Position numbers and translations under genes: made by a program
The notes under the pieces: model-generated
What the model was told of the DNA's origin: nothing
Seen by the model: the letters and a program-made list of their open reading frames with translations, nothing else
The model's database searches: none
Shown here: in pieces, positions 38,442 to 48,239 of the stretch
Layout of the letters: each line of letters begins with the position of its first letter
How positions within the stretch are numbered: the stretch's first letter is position 1
Source: Parcubacteria group bacterium Gr01-1014_29
GTDB lineage: Bacteria > Patescibacteriota > Minisyncoccia > Ryanbacterales > 2-02-FULL-48-12
Length of the DNA: 51,744 bases
Direction of reading: 5' to 3'
Assembly: GCA_007376195.1 (NCBI GenBank)
Contig: VMFT01000010.1
Span: 1-51,744 of the forward strand

Positions 38442-39704
38442 ATGATGGACCTAAAAACAATTCACTCCGCCCTCGAGCAGCTTGCGGAAGAAAAAAACAT
38501 TTCGCGCGAGAAGATTATGGATACGATAGAAATGGCGCTTGCGGCTGCATATAAGAAAGAATACGGGAAAAAGGGGCAAATCGTGAAGGCTGCTTTCAAT
38601 CCGGAGACGGGTGACGTTTCTTTCTTGCAGATGAAAATCATTGTAGATGAGACTATGATAAAATCTGAGGAGGAAATTGCGGCTGAAGAAGCGCTCCGGC
38701 AAGCAGCGGAGCAAGGTGAACGACATCAACCACGCCGTGGCGATGATGATGATGAGGATCGCGTGGCTGAAGATGGTGAGACGCCGCGCAAAGTGCGGTT
38801 TAACCCGGAGCGGCATCTTATGCTGAACGAGGCGCGTAAAATCAAAAAAGACGCCGAGCTGGGGGAGGAGATGACCTTTCTTTTGGAGACGCACGATGAT
38901 TTCGGCCGCATTGCGGCGCAAACCGCAAAACAGGTTATTATTCAGCGGATACGCGAAGCGGAACGGGAAGCTGTGTTTGAAGAATATCATGATCGTGAGG
39001 GGGAAATTGTTTCGGGTTTGGTGCAACGCGTGGAAGGGCGCAATGTATTTGTTGATTTGGGACGTTCCACAGCGCTTCTGCCGCCCGAAGAGCAGGTAAC
39101 ATTCGAGCGCTATCGCATAGGAGAACGCATAAAAGCCCTCCTTCTTTCGGTGGAAAAAAGCGCGCGTGGACCGGTGTTGTGTTTGTCGCGCTCGCACCCG
39201 CGGTTTGTCTCAAAGCTGTTTGAGTTGGAAGTGCCGGAGATTGCATCAGGAGCGGTGGAAATACGGTCTATCGCGCGCGAGGCTGGCTCTCGGTCTAAAA
39301 TTGCCGTTTTTTCCAATGAAGAAGGTATTGATCCGGTGGGGTCGTGTGTGGGTCAGAAAGGCGTGCGGGTAAGTACGGTTATAGGTGAACTGAGTGGGGA
39401 GAAGATTGATATTATTGAGTGGGATGAAGATCAGGCGCGGTTTATCTCAAACGCGCTTTCTCCCGCGCGTGTGATTGGTGTTGAAATACATGCTGATACA
39501 AAAGAGGCACGCGTGATGGTTATAGATGAGCAGCTCTCGCTTGCAATTGGCAAAGGTGGCCAAAATGTGCGGCTTGCTGCAAAGTTGACCGGCTGGCGGA
39601 TAGATGTACGGGGCCGGGGAGAAGCACCGTCGGCGGAGGAACAAGGACAGGATGGCGAAGGGGAAAAGGAAATCAGTGGGGCTGAAAACAAATCTAGTGA
39701 TTAA
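38442..39704 (+). CDS. nusA: Transcription factor NusA
   Basis: The NusA N-terminal domain starts MMDLKTIHSALEQLAEEKNISREKIMDTIEMALAAAYKK. After an acidic linker (DDDDEDRVAEDGE near 105) come the S1 domain (GEIVSGLVQRVEGRNVFVDLGRSTALLP), KH1 (GIDPVGSCVGQKGVRVSTV) and KH2 (LAIGKGGQNVRLAAKLTGWRIDV). At 420 aa it lacks the C-terminal repeats of E. coli NusA, as in most bacteria. ATG 38442 or 38445 is the start. It controls pausing, termination and antitermination; an attenuator precedes it. Confidence 0.96.
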   Translation: MMDLKTIHSALEQLAEEKNISREKIMDTIEMALAAAYKKEYGKKGQIVKAAFNPETGDVSFLQMKIIVDETMIKSEEEIAAEEALRQAAEQGERHQPRRGDDDDEDRVAEDGETPRKVRFNPERHLMLNEARKIKKDAELGEEMTFLLETHDDFGRIAAQTAKQVIIQRIREAEREAVFEEYHDREGEIVSGLVQRVEGRNVFVDLGRSTALLPPEEQVTFERYRIGERIKALLLSVEKSARGPVLCLSRSHPRFVSKLFELEVPEIASGAVEIRSIAREAGSRSKIAVFSNEEGIDPVGSCVGQKGVRVSTVIGELSGEKIDIIEWDEDQARFISNALSPARVIGVEIHADTKEARVMVIDEQLSLAIGKGGQNVRLAAKLTGWRIDVRGRGEAPSAEEQGQDGEGEKEISGAENKSSD

Positions 39705-39717
39705 CTAATTTATTTTT

Positions 39718-41703
39718 ATGATAGAAACTCTCGCAATTATTGTATCTCTCATCGCTATCTTGTACGCATTTTGGCTCATGTGGTCTATCCGCAAATCATC
39801 TGCCGGAACGGATGAGATGCAGGACATCTCACGCGCCATTGAAGAAGGGTCACGCGCGTATCTCAAGCGCCAATACCGGGTTGTCGCCGCTGTTGCCGTG
39901 GTAATCGCTGTGTTTCTTGCGCTTGTGCCATCTTTAGGACGGGAAGTGGCTGGCGGATTTTTGCTGGGAGCATGTGCCTCGGCGCTTGCCGGGTATATCG
40001 GCATGATGACGGCGGTGAGGGCTAACGTACGTACGGCCGAAGCCGCGCGGTCGGGTCTTGCAAAAGCGTTTGGTCTTGCGTTCAAGGGAGGCGCGGTTAC
40101 AGGGTTTTTGGTGGTAGGTCTTGGGCTTCTTGTTGTAGCGGGCCTTTGGAAAGCGACAGGTGATATATCTGTGCTCATCGGTTTGGGATTTGGCGGGTCG
40201 CTCATTTCCGTATTCGCACGGCTCGGCGGCGGCATTTTCACCAAAGGAGCTGACGTGGGCGCGGATCTTGTGGGCAAGCTGGAAGCGGGCATTCCGGAAG
40301 ATGATCCTCGAAACCCTGCGGTTATCGCGGATAATGTGGGGGATAATGTGGGGGATTGCGCTGGTATGGCGGCCGATCTCTTTGAAACGTATGTGGTTAC
40401 CATGGTTGCCGCGATGATATTGGGTTTTGCGATTTTCAGCGGTATTGAAGCTGTAATGAGTTTGCCGCTGTTATTGGGCGCGATATCTTTACTTTCATCG
40501 CTCGCAGGATCGTTTGCGGCGCGGATGTCCGGAAATGGATCCATCATGGGTACACTCTACAAAGTATTGGGCGTCTCGGTGGGTGTGAGCGGTGTGTTAT
40601 TTATTCCGGCGATACGCGAGCTTACTGTTATGCCAGGGAGTGCCGCAGGGGGAGTTTTTGATACTATGGTGAAGATCCCAGCTTCCTGGGTGAGTTTGTA
40701 CGGAGCCGCGTTGGTTGGGCTTGCTGTTACGGTTCTCATGGTGCTTATCACCGAATATTATACTTCAAAACGGTTCCGGCCGGTGCGTTCCATAGCTAAT
40801 GCGTCCGCGCAAAGCCCAGGCACCAATATTATTATGGGTCTTTCAGTCGGCATGGAAGCGACCATAGCGCCGGTGGTTGTGATAGCGCTCGGGATGCTTT
40901 TTGCGTTTAACTTGTTTGGCTTGTATGGTGTTGCTATCGCAAGCGTTGCCATGGTGTCACTTACGGGTATTATTGTCGCGATTGACGCGTTTGGACCCAT
41001 TACGGACAATGCGGGCGGTATTGCCGAGATGGCGGGGCTTCCGGTTGAAGTGCGCAGAATAACGGATGCGTTGGATGCCGTGGGTAATACAACCAAGGCG
41101 GTTACCAAAGGATACGCCATCGCGTCTGCCGGGCTTGCAGCACTCGTGCTGTTTGCGTCATATACACAAGAGCTCGCGGCGGCGGGAGCGCGAGTAGTAT
41201 TTGATCTCGCGGATCCTCTGGTTATTGTTGGTATCTTTTTGGGTGCTGCACTCCCCTACCTTTTTGGCTCGCTTGCGATGCGCGCGGTAGGCAAGGCGGC
41301 TGGAAGCGTTGTAGATGAGGTACGGCGGCAATTTAGGGAAATTCCCGGCATTATGGAACGCACCGCAAAGCCGGATTATGCCCGCGCGGTTGATATTGTT
41401 ACCAAAGCAGCGCTCCGGCAAATGATATTTGGCGCCTCAAGTTTGGCCGGGCTTCTCATCGGTGTTATTACATCGGGTCTCTTTCTTGCGCTCTCAATGA
41501 CATCAGGGGGTGCCGCATGGGATAACACCAAGAAATTTATTGAAGAAGGAAATCTCGGTGGCAAGGGTTCCCCCGCGCATGCCGCGGCCGTTATCGGCGA
41601 TACGGTCGGCGATCCCTACAAAGACACGGCCGGTCCCGCGATAAACCCCATGATAAAGGTGGTGAACATTGTGGCATTACTTTTGGTGCGGTTTTTGGTA
41701 TAA
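39718..41703 (+). CDS. hppA: Membrane-bound proton pyrophosphatase (K+-independent type)
   Basis: This is a multi-span protein (661 aa, about 16 helices). The catalytic signature is present: [32 protein letters not shown] and the C-terminal [15 protein letters not shown]. It hydrolyses pyrophosphate to pump H+ (or Na+) out of the cytoplasm. The motif [13 protein letters not shown] has Lys at the site where K+-dependent enzymes have Ala, so it should be the K+-independent form. It starts 13 bases after nusA. This gives a fermentative CPR cell a route to a membrane potential. Confidence 0.95.
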   Translation: MIETLAIIVSLIAILYAFWLMWSIRKSSAGTDEMQDISRAIEEGSRAYLKRQYRVVAAVAVVIAVFLALVPSLGREVAGGFLLGACASALAGYIGMMTAVRANVRTAEAARSGLAKAFGLAFKGGAVTGFLVVGLGLLVVAGLWKATGDISVLIGLGFGGSLISVFARLGGGIFTKGADVGADLVGKLEAGIPEDDPRNPAVIADNVGDNVGDCAGMAADLFETYVVTMVAAMILGFAIFSGIEAVMSLPLLLGAISLLSSLAGSFAARMSGNGSIMGTLYKVLGVSVGVSGVLFIPAIRELTVMPGSAAGGVFDTMVKIPASWVSLYGAALVGLAVTVLMVLITEYYTSKRFRPVRSIANASAQSPGTNIIMGLSVGMEATIAPVVVIALGMLFAFNLFGLYGVAIASVAMVSLTGIIVAIDAFGPITDNAGGIAEMAGLPVEVRRITDALDAVGNTTKAVTKGYAIASAGLAALVLFASYTQELAAAGARVVFDLADPLVIVGIFLGAALPYLFGSLAMRAVGKAAGSVVDEVRRQFREIPGIMERTAKPDYARAVDIVTKAALRQMIFGASSLAGLLIGVITSGLFLALSMTSGGAAWDNTKKFIEEGNLGGKGSPAHAAAVIGDTVGDPYKDTAGPAINPMIKVVNIVALLLVRFLV

Positions 41704-41743
41704 CGGGCCGGGGTATTTATGGCAAATAAAAATCCGTACAACA

Positions 41744-43336
41744 ATGACCTATAAACCGGTAGTTCTCGTAGTGCTTGATGGCGTTGGTGTGCCGCCCAGA
41801 GGCGGCGATCACCCTTTTGCCGAGGCGCGGCTGCCGACATTCCGCGAATTTGAACAGTTTTATCCGTTTACAACGTTGAGCGCGTCGGGCGTTGCGGTTG
41901 GTTTGCCATGGGGAGAGGAAGGAAACAGCGAGGTGGGGCATCTTACCATGGGCGCGGGGCGTGTTATATACAATCATCTCCCGCGCATCATTACGGCAAT
42001 TAGCGACGGATCATTTTTTGAAAACACAGCGCTCAAAAACGCATCAGCACATGTGAAAAAAAACAACTCCGCGTTGCATTTGATGGGGCTTTTTTCGAGC
42101 GGGTCTGCGCATGCGTATATGAGCCATGTCTATGCCTTGCTTGATTTTGCGGAGCGCGAAGGACTCGAGCATGTGTATATTCATCCATTTACCGATGGCC
42201 GCGACGCGCCTATCGACGAGGGTGCGCGTGATATAGCCGAGCTTGCGAATAAAATTGCCGCATCGTATTCTCACGTCGCGATCGGCAGTGTGATGGGGCG
42301 ATTTTTTTCCATGAACCGCGACGGAAACTGGGATCGCACCGAACGCGCCTATAAGCTTTTGGTAGAGGGTGAGGGCGCATCGTTTACGGATACGGCGGCC
42401 TATGTTGGCACGGCGTATCAAAAAGGGCAGACGGATGAATTTATAGAACCGGCATACCATGTAGGCGAGAACGGCGCTCCCGTGCGACTCATACAAGACG
42501 GAGATGCGGTGGTGTACTGGGATTTTCGCGAGGACAGCGCGCGCCAGCTTACGTCTGCGTTTGTGAGTGATGATTTTTCTTATTTTACGCGCAAAAAACT
42601 TGAGAATCTTTTTTTTGTGACAATGACCGAATACGACCCAAAGTTTTCTGCGGCGGTGGCGTTTTCGCCCGTGGAAATTGAGTGGCCGCTCGCGCGCGTG
42701 TTTTCTCAAGCATCCAAAATACAGTTGCATGTCGCCGAGTCCGAGAAATACGCGCACGTGACCTATTTTTTTAATGGAGGGCGCGAGGATCCGTTTCCGG
42801 GCGAGGAGCGTGTGTTGGTGCCCTCACCGCCCGCGGTAAATTTCAAAGACCAGCCGGAAATGGCGGCCACGGGCGTCACTGAAGCCGTGTTGGGCGGTAT
42901 GCCAACCTATGACTTTATTCTCGCCAACTACGCGAATGGGGATATGGTGGGGCACACCGGCGATTTTGAAGCTACCGTAAAGGCGCTTGAAATTCTTGAT
43001 AGGGAATTGTCAAAAATAAAAAACGCCGTACTTGGCGCCGGCGGGGTTTTATTGGTAACGGCAGACCATGGCAACGCCGAAGAGAAACGGTATCGCGGGT
43101 CAGGCGAGCCGCGCACAAAACATACCACTAATCCCATACCATTTTTTCTTGTTGCGGACGCATACCGGCGGCTCGAACCGAGAACTGATGCCGCGATAGG
43201 GGGTCAATATCATGATCAGGGCGGCGTATTGACGGATGTTGCGCCGACAGTTTTGGAACTGGCAGGCATAGAAAAACCCGGCGAGATGACAGGGATAAGT
43301 TTGCTAGGGCACCTTACTTCCCGTTCTTCCGTTTGA
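41744..43336 (+). CDS. gpmI: 2,3-bisphosphoglycerate-independent phosphoglycerate mutase
   Basis: This is the binuclear-metal enzyme of lower glycolysis, interconverting 3- and 2-phosphoglycerate. The catalytic Ser62 lies in [16 protein letters not shown]. The metal sites are VVLDGVG near the N-terminus, HPFTDGRD in the middle, and TADHGNAEE plus the final QYHDQGG. At 530 aa it is of normal length. ATG 41744 is the natural start ([15 protein letters not shown]). Its last 23 bases overlap the end of the convergent clpP gene. Confidence 0.95.
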   Translation: MTYKPVVLVVLDGVGVPPRGGDHPFAEARLPTFREFEQFYPFTTLSASGVAVGLPWGEEGNSEVGHLTMGAGRVIYNHLPRIITAISDGSFFENTALKNASAHVKKNNSALHLMGLFSSGSAHAYMSHVYALLDFAEREGLEHVYIHPFTDGRDAPIDEGARDIAELANKIAASYSHVAIGSVMGRFFSMNRDGNWDRTERAYKLLVEGEGASFTDTAAYVGTAYQKGQTDEFIEPAYHVGENGAPVRLIQDGDAVVYWDFREDSARQLTSAFVSDDFSYFTRKKLENLFFVTMTEYDPKFSAAVAFSPVEIEWPLARVFSQASKIQLHVAESEKYAHVTYFFNGGREDPFPGEERVLVPSPPAVNFKDQPEMAATGVTEAVLGGMPTYDFILANYANGDMVGHTGDFEATVKALEILDRELSKIKNAVLGAGGVLLVTADHGNAEEKRYRGSGEPRTKHTTNPIPFFLVADAYRRLEPRTDAAIGGQYHDQGGVLTDVAPTVLELAGIEKPGEMTGISLLGHLTSRSSV

Positions 43337-43904
43337 TGATTTCGTCTATGAGGCCATATTTTTTTGCTTCCTCCGGGTCCATGTGATAGTTGCGGTCGGT
43401 ATCGCGCTGTACTTCAGTGAGTGATTTTCCGGTATGACGCGAAAGAATCTGGTCGAGCTTGGCGCGTAGGCGCATGATATGCTTTGCTGAGATTTCAATA
43501 TCGGTGGCCTGTCCCTCGATGCCGCCCGCCATTACTTGGTGAATCATAATCTCGGCGTTTGGCAGGGAATATCGTTTGCCTTTGGCGCCGGCGGCCAAGA
43601 GCAATGCTCCGCCGGAAGCAGCCATGCCTACGCAAATCGTGGAAACTAATGGTTTTATATACTGCATAGTGTCATAGATAGCAAGCGCTGAGGAAACCGA
43701 TCCACCGGGGGAGTTGATGTAGAGCTGGATGTCTTTTTTGGGATCCTGTGATTCCAAAAACAAAAGCTGAGCGATAACAGTGTTTGCCAGCGGGTCATTG
43801 ATGACGCCGCCCAAAAACACTATGCGTTCCTTGAGAAGGCGCGAGTAGATATCGTAGGCGCGTTCGCCATACGTTGTTTTTTCTATGACGGTGGGAATAA
43901 GCAT
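43314..43904 (-). CDS. clpP: ClpP protease subunit with an S-H-N triad
   Basis: ATG 43904 gives a normal-length ClpP (196 aa, [32 protein letters not shown]). A longer TTG start at 43958 would overlap tig and was rejected. Catalytic Ser97 ([11 protein letters not shown]) and His122 (AEIMIHQVM) are present. In the third motif the protein reads RDTDRNYHM, where E. coli has RDTERDRF: the catalytic Asp171 position is Asn (172 here). The usual Met after the catalytic Ser (SMGA) is also Gly. An Asn at this site is known from Listeria ClpP1. It lies 25 bases downstream of tig, as in many genomes. Confidence 0.92.
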   Translation of the reverse strand: MLIPTVIEKTTYGERAYDIYSRLLKERIVFLGGVINDPLANTVIAQLLFLESQDPKKDIQLYINSPGGSVSSALAIYDTMQYIKPLVSTICVGMAASGGALLLAAGAKGKRYSLPNAEIMIHQVMAGGIEGQATDIEISAKHIMRLRAKLDQILSRHTGKSLTEVQRDTDRNYHMDPEEAKKYGLIDEIIKRKNGK

Positions 43905-43929
43905 AGTAGTAATGGCTAATACTGATTCG

Positions 43930-44952
43930 TTATTCGTTGATTCTTTCCAAAAACTCAAATACTTTTATGTTCCGTAACACACCATAAGCATACTCTTTTA
44001 CGCGCACGAGGTCAATGTTCTTTTTCTCGCTCTCGTCTCGACTCGCAAGGTAATTATATACCCACGCGTTGAGTTCATCGTCGGACGGCTCGATATGTTC
44101 ATTTTTCGCTATCTCTCGGAGTATCAGCGCGCTTGCCGCACGTTTTTCGGCGTCTTTTTGCCATTCTGTATTCAGGTCGTCTTGTGTTTTTTTTATGTGA
44201 GAGAGATATGCCTCCCACGTCATGCCAATGGATTCCACGCCGTTTTTTAACTCTAAACCCATCTTTTCTTTTTCTGATTCAACAAGAATATCGGGCAGTT
44301 CAATCGTTGTTTTTTCCGCGACGGCGCCTAAAAGTTCCATACGTCGTTCATCGCGCGCTTTTTGTTCTTTTTCAAACTTCATGTTCTCGCGGATCGAGTT
44401 TTTCAAATCGTCCACAGTGTTATACGCGCCGAGCGATTGCGCGAACTCATTGGTAAGTTCCGTTGTTTCTCCATTTTTTGCTGCCCGCGATTTTTGGAGC
44501 CAGTCGATTGTTTTGTTTAATTCCTCATCGGTTATGATGATTTCTTTTTTCTGTTCCGCGTTTTTCTTCGTTGCCATGTCTTTATAGTCGGGCAATGTAA
44601 TTTCCGGAAGTACGGCAATTTCTGCCTCAAACTCAAGCGGATTCCCGCGCGCGAGTTTTGTAATGCGTACGTGCGGGTGGCCGATAGCGTCAATATGGTG
44701 TTCTTTCAATATGGTAGGGTACACCTTGTTCAATGCTTCGCTTGCAGCTTCTTCCAAAAGCGTTGCTTCTCCTATTTTTTCTACCACCATTTTTTCGGGC
44801 GCCTTGCCCTTGCGAAACCCCGGGAGCTCGGCTTTGGCGACAGCCTGTTGGGTTACCTGTTGTATATGTATGGTAAACTCTTCTGCAGAAAGCGACGCTT
44901 TGACGGTAACGGTTGATTTTGGTTTTTTCAGTAGTGCTACCTGCATTGGCAT
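43930..44952 (-). CDS. tig: Trigger factor lacking the PPIase domain
   Basis: The ribosome-binding domain has the signature [14 protein letters not shown] (about 46-59). After [15 protein letters not shown], where the FKBP-like PPIase domain would begin, the sequence passes directly into the C-terminal substrate-cradling domain ([21 protein letters not shown] then [24 protein letters not shown]). At 340 aa it is about 90 residues short of E. coli Tig, matching loss of the PPIase. It should still act as a ribosome-docked chaperone. It is first in an operon with clpP. Confidence 0.92.
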   Translation of the reverse strand: MPMQVALLKKPKSTVTVKASLSAEEFTIHIQQVTQQAVAKAELPGFRKGKAPEKMVVEKIGEATLLEEAASEALNKVYPTILKEHHIDAIGHPHVRITKLARGNPLEFEAEIAVLPEITLPDYKDMATKKNAEQKKEIIITDEELNKTIDWLQKSRAAKNGETTELTNEFAQSLGAYNTVDDLKNSIRENMKFEKEQKARDERRMELLGAVAEKTTIELPDILVESEKEKMGLELKNGVESIGMTWEAYLSHIKKTQDDLNTEWQKDAEKRAASALILREIAKNEHIEPSDDELNAWVYNYLASRDESEKKNIDLVRVKEYAYGVLRNIKVFEFLERINE

Positions 44953-44986
44953 AGAATACCATGGAATATGCGTATTTTCAATGGCA

Positions 44987-44995
44987 TGATATAAT
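44987..44995 (+). promoter_or_regulatory. Extended -10 with no leader before the 172-aa gene
   Basis: TGa-TATAAT ends 7 bases before ATG 45002, so the transcript is predicted to be leaderless. It faces the divergent tig start. Confidence 0.5.
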
Positions 44996-45001
44996 TATTA
45001 T

Positions 45002-45520
45002 ATGAACGAAAAGGAACCAAACACGCCGTCTTCCGAGCCGTCTATTACTGCCGAAAGCACGTCCGATACTGAACAAGACATTCACGCAGCGATAGATGCT
45101 GCCCTGGAGACAGCAGTAACGCCTCAATCGCTTGATTCGCTCCTGAAGAACATGGAAAAAATAAAGACAATACCATTGGAAGAGGCACAACGTTTTATGA
45201 GCCGATTTGAAACGAATATCGTGCCCCAGCTGCGGGAAGATAAGTCACTTCATGAGGGTATGCGACATCGCGAACGTTTGGAACGGTTTGTATCCGAGGT
45301 GGACCGGAGGAGAAAAATTGTGAATGAAGAACGCGCGCGTATCAAAGCGCAGGAAGAGAAGTTGCAGCAAGCGCGACTGGATGCCCATACAGCGTATAAA
45401 AAACCAGACGATGCTCACATACCCGCAACATTTGTTGCTCCCGGAAGAGGCGTCCAAAGCGTCCCAAAAGAAAAACGCGGATTCTTTTCAAAAATATCTG
45501 AATTTTTTCGCGGCACATAA
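45002..45520 (+). CDS. Coiled-coil hypothetical protein, 172 aa
   Basis: This is an acidic, Ser/Thr-rich N-terminus (NTPSSEPSITAESTSDTEQD) followed by long helices (LKNMEKIKTIPLEEAQRFMSRF and HRERLERFVSEVDRRRKIVNEERARIKAQEEKLQQARLDAH). It ends with a basic amphipathic stretch (KRGFFSKISEFFRG) that may touch membrane or nucleic acid. No family is recognised. It lies between tig and tRNA-Ser. Confidence 0.6.
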   Translation: MNEKEPNTPSSEPSITAESTSDTEQDIHAAIDAALETAVTPQSLDSLLKNMEKIKTIPLEEAQRFMSRFETNIVPQLREDKSLHEGMRHRERLERFVSEVDRRRKIVNEERARIKAQEEKLQQARLDAHTAYKKPDDAHIPATFVAPGRGVQSVPKEKRGFFSKISEFFRGT

Positions 45521-45528
45521 CGCATTGT

Positions 45529-45618
45529 GGAGGAGTGGCCGAGTGGTTGAAGGCGCGGCTCTCGAAAAGCCGTATACGGGAAACCGTATCGTGAGTTCGA
45601 ATCTCACCTCCTCCGCCA
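45529..45618 (+). tRNA. tRNA-Ser (CGA)
   Basis: Acceptor GGAGGAG with CTCCTCC, discriminator G and an encoded CCA (45616-45618). The anticodon loop CTCGAAA gives CGA. A long variable arm (TATACGGGAAACCGTAT) is typical of serine. 90 nt. The restriction-modification unit begins 50 bases later. Confidence 0.95.
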
Positions 45619-45669
45619 GATTACCAAGTTTGAACCGAAGTAGAATAAGGATTCTTGGACAACAGCAAT

Positions 45670-46371
45670 ATGCAAAAACGAACATTACCCCAAATTAAGA
45701 AAGCACTTCAAGAACTTTCGAAAAAAGGTTGGATTAAATCTAATCGGAGCCACAATACCGGAATAGGTAAAACTTTAGAGGACTATCTTGGCATTACGGA
45801 AAACAATATTGCTCTGCCAGACTTTGGAGTAATGGAATTGAAATCTCAAAGACTGAACACTCTTTCGATGATGACTTTGTTTACGAAAAGTCCTGAGGGT
45901 ATTACAAATGCTGAAATAAGAAAACGCTTTGGTTACCCTGATCCTGAATTTCCTAAGATTAAAATTCTTCATCAAACAATTTTTGATGGCAAAAAGAATA
46001 GAATGGGTTTCCAAGCTACTATTGATGAGAAACAAGGAAAACTTCTTATTCTAAAAAATGGTAAACTATTAGGCTATTATAGTTTAGCGTTTTTGAGACA
46101 AAAAGCTGTAGAGAAAATAGGAAACGGACTCATATTAGTTCGTGCGGTGACAAAGAAAATTCGTGGACACGAGTATTTCCATTATAGAGATGCTTATATT
46201 CTGAAAGAAATTGATCCTACTAAATTTGTTACTCACTCAAAATACGATATTCGCTTAGGTGTATATCATAGCGGTAAAAATACTGGCAAACCACATGATC
46301 ATGGTTCTGCCTTTCGTCTTACAGAGAAAGCTCTACCGCTTTTGTTTAAAGTTCACAAAAAGATTCTTTAG
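45670..46371 (+). CDS. MvaI/BcnI-family restriction endonuclease
   Basis: GIGKTLEDYLGITENNIALPDFGVMELKSQR (about 31-61) is the signature of the MvaI/BcnI family, with the active-site residues Asp51, Glu56 and Lys58 as a D..ExK set. The rest matches as well: FGYPDPEFPKIKILHQTIF and a final HDHGSAFRLTEKALPLLF. The family cuts CC(W/S)GG-type sites as a monomer. ATG 45670 is preferred over TTG 45655. It converges on the methyltransferase gene with a 4-base tail overlap and sits 50 bases after tRNA-Ser. Base composition is clearly AT-rich compared with the neighbours, suggesting transfer. Confidence 0.88.
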   Translation: MQKRTLPQIKKALQELSKKGWIKSNRSHNTGIGKTLEDYLGITENNIALPDFGVMELKSQRLNTLSMMTLFTKSPEGITNAEIRKRFGYPDPEFPKIKILHQTIFDGKKNRMGFQATIDEKQGKLLILKNGKLLGYYSLAFLRQKAVEKIGNGLILVRAVTKKIRGHEYFHYRDAYILKEIDPTKFVTHSKYDIRLGVYHSGKNTGKPHDHGSAFRLTEKALPLLFKVHKKIL

Positions 46372-48233
46372 TTTTTTCTCAAAATAATAATACTCTCTTT
46401 ATTCATTGTTTCCTCTAAGGCGCCAACAATATTTGTTGGAGAGTTTTTGATTGGCATTCTCTTGCCGGGGATATTTCGGACTATTATATCTTCGCAAGTA
46501 AATCCTATTTTTTCTGCCAATTCAGCAATAATAAAGTCAGTGGGAATTCGTACTTGTTTAACTAGTCTGTTTCCAACAACAAGACAAAAATACTTTCCTG
46601 GTTTAAGTGTTCTGTGTGCTTGTTTTAAACATTCATTTAGCCCGATATTGAAACTCAATACATCTCTTGCTCTTGCCTCATCTTGTTTAGCAATTTTGTC
46701 CAGTGACTCCTTGAGGTAATCCGATGAAAGTACGTGAGTCAAGTTCTTGCTGGCTCTACCACCAAGTAGCTCATTATCTACGCCGGAAGCATCATTTGGA
46801 TCATCGAAAACATCAATCCACTGAGCTGAAAGGCGGCAAAACTGGCCGTAGGCTACTGTGGTTCGACTATCGCCATATGGAGGTGAAGTGATAATACAAT
46901 CAATAGAATTCGCCTTTATGCCGTTATCTTTTGATGAGTCACCATAAATTATTTTTGTCCACGAATCTTTATCGGCATCTTTATAAAAATCACTCATTCC
47001 GGCAATATTCTTCTCTGTGTTTTTTCTGAATATCCCCATGACATCAGGATCATGTTTTTCTAGTTTTTCTCCCTTAACCCGCACCAGTTTAAATTCACCA
47101 GTTTTTGTATTTGAGGAATACCGGACTGTCTCACTAAAAGCAACCATCAAAAAATTCTGAATGGTCTCGTCTTTTATTTCTCGCATAGCTTTCTTTAGTT
47201 TTGCAAGTTTAACTATGACCTTATCCTTAAACCAAAAATAAATATTCTTAAAATCTGGTCTTTGTATTTCGTTATCTTTAATCTTCTCTACTCTATTAAG
47301 TAAGGCTATGTATTCTTTTGTTAATTTTTGAGGATTGATTGGAGTTGTTTTTGCTTTCGCAAGGAAAATAGCTAAAGGATTAAGATCAATACCATAGGCA
47401 TTTCTCCCTATCAATTTACTTTCGACCAAAGCCGAACCTGAGCCACAGAAAATATCACAGATCGTATCACCCTCTTTACTATAAGTTTCTAACAATCTTC
47501 GCCCGACTTGCGGAATAAACATTGCTGGATAGGTATGTATTCCATGCGTATACGATTTTGTCTTTTCTCCTCTATAGTCCCACGAATAGTCTATTTTTCG
47601 GACATATTTCTCATCTCTTGATTGCCCTTGATCCAGTTGTGATTCGAGGTTTCGAATAATCTTTACGACAATGCCCCTTACCTCAACTTCATCACGATAG
47701 ATTGGGAACAATGTCGGATTTGCTGGTTGAAGTCTAAACTTGCCATTTTCACGGTACAGCTTTTTCAATGTTGCTTCATTATCATCGATGATTGCCACAA
47801 CTGTCTGGCCGTTCTCCGCAACCTCTTGTTTACGAATTACAACAATATCGCCATCGAAAATACCTTCATCAATCATACTGCTACCCTGAACACGCAGAGC
47901 GTAATGTTTTCCTTGCTTACTAATTTCGTCCTTTGCTATCGTGATAGTCTCATCGGAAATTTCTATAGCCTCAATGGGCTGACCCGCAGCGATCGCTCCT
48001 AGAATAGGAATTTCTATCATTTGCTTTGCCCCGACTGTCGAAACTGCACGGGGCTGATTGTGTTCTTTATTCAAAAAACCAGCATCTTGTAACTTGCTAA
48101 TGTAATAGTGAGATGTAGAAACAGAGGCAAGCTTAAATTTCTGCTTGATCTCCTCAAGGGATGGGGCGTAGCTGTGCTTTGCCATATAAACCTTTATAAA
48201 ATCTAGGACTTGAGTTTGCTTTTTTGTAAGCAT
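46368..48233 (-). CDS. LexA-like repressor fused to a DNA methyltransferase
   Basis: Residues 1-60 are the LexA winged helix (LTKKQTQVLDFIKVYMAKHSYAPSLEEIKQKF...YISKLQDAGFL). Residues 70-195 are the S24 self-cleaving peptidase: scissile Ala83-Gly84 in ILGAIAAGQP, Ser119 in RVQGSSMIDEGIFDGD, and the catalytic Lys at about 157 in ATLKKLY. From about 205 to 621 it is a DNA methyltransferase, with motif I DIFCGSGSALVESKLIGRNAYGIDLNP and motif IV TSPPYGDSR (450-453), the form typical of N4-cytosine enzymes such as M.MvaI. No stop or frameshift separates the parts. Its likely partner is the convergent endonuclease. The promoter is leaderless. Low G+C suggests transfer. Confidence 0.9.
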   Translation of the reverse strand: MLTKKQTQVLDFIKVYMAKHSYAPSLEEIKQKFKLASVSTSHYYISKLQDAGFLNKEHNQPRAVSTVGAKQMIEIPILGAIAAGQPIEAIEISDETITIAKDEISKQGKHYALRVQGSSMIDEGIFDGDIVVIRKQEVAENGQTVVAIIDDNEATLKKLYRENGKFRLQPANPTLFPIYRDEVEVRGIVVKIIRNLESQLDQGQSRDEKYVRKIDYSWDYRGEKTKSYTHGIHTYPAMFIPQVGRRLLETYSKEGDTICDIFCGSGSALVESKLIGRNAYGIDLNPLAIFLAKAKTTPINPQKLTKEYIALLNRVEKIKDNEIQRPDFKNIYFWFKDKVIVKLAKLKKAMREIKDETIQNFLMVAFSETVRYSSNTKTGEFKLVRVKGEKLEKHDPDVMGIFRKNTEKNIAGMSDFYKDADKDSWTKIIYGDSSKDNGIKANSIDCIITSPPYGDSRTTVAYGQFCRLSAQWIDVFDDPNDASGVDNELLGGRASKNLTHVLSSDYLKESLDKIAKQDEARARDVLSFNIGLNECLKQAHRTLKPGKYFCLVVGNRLVKQVRIPTDFIIAELAEKIGFTCEDIIVRNIPGKRMPIKNSPTNIVGALEETMNKESIIILRKN

Positions 48234-48239
48234 AATAAT

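Noticed and set aside
39705-40547. 280-aa minus-strand frame opposite hppA
   Set aside because: Low-complexity composition and full overlap with the well-conserved pyrophosphatase show that it is a shadow.
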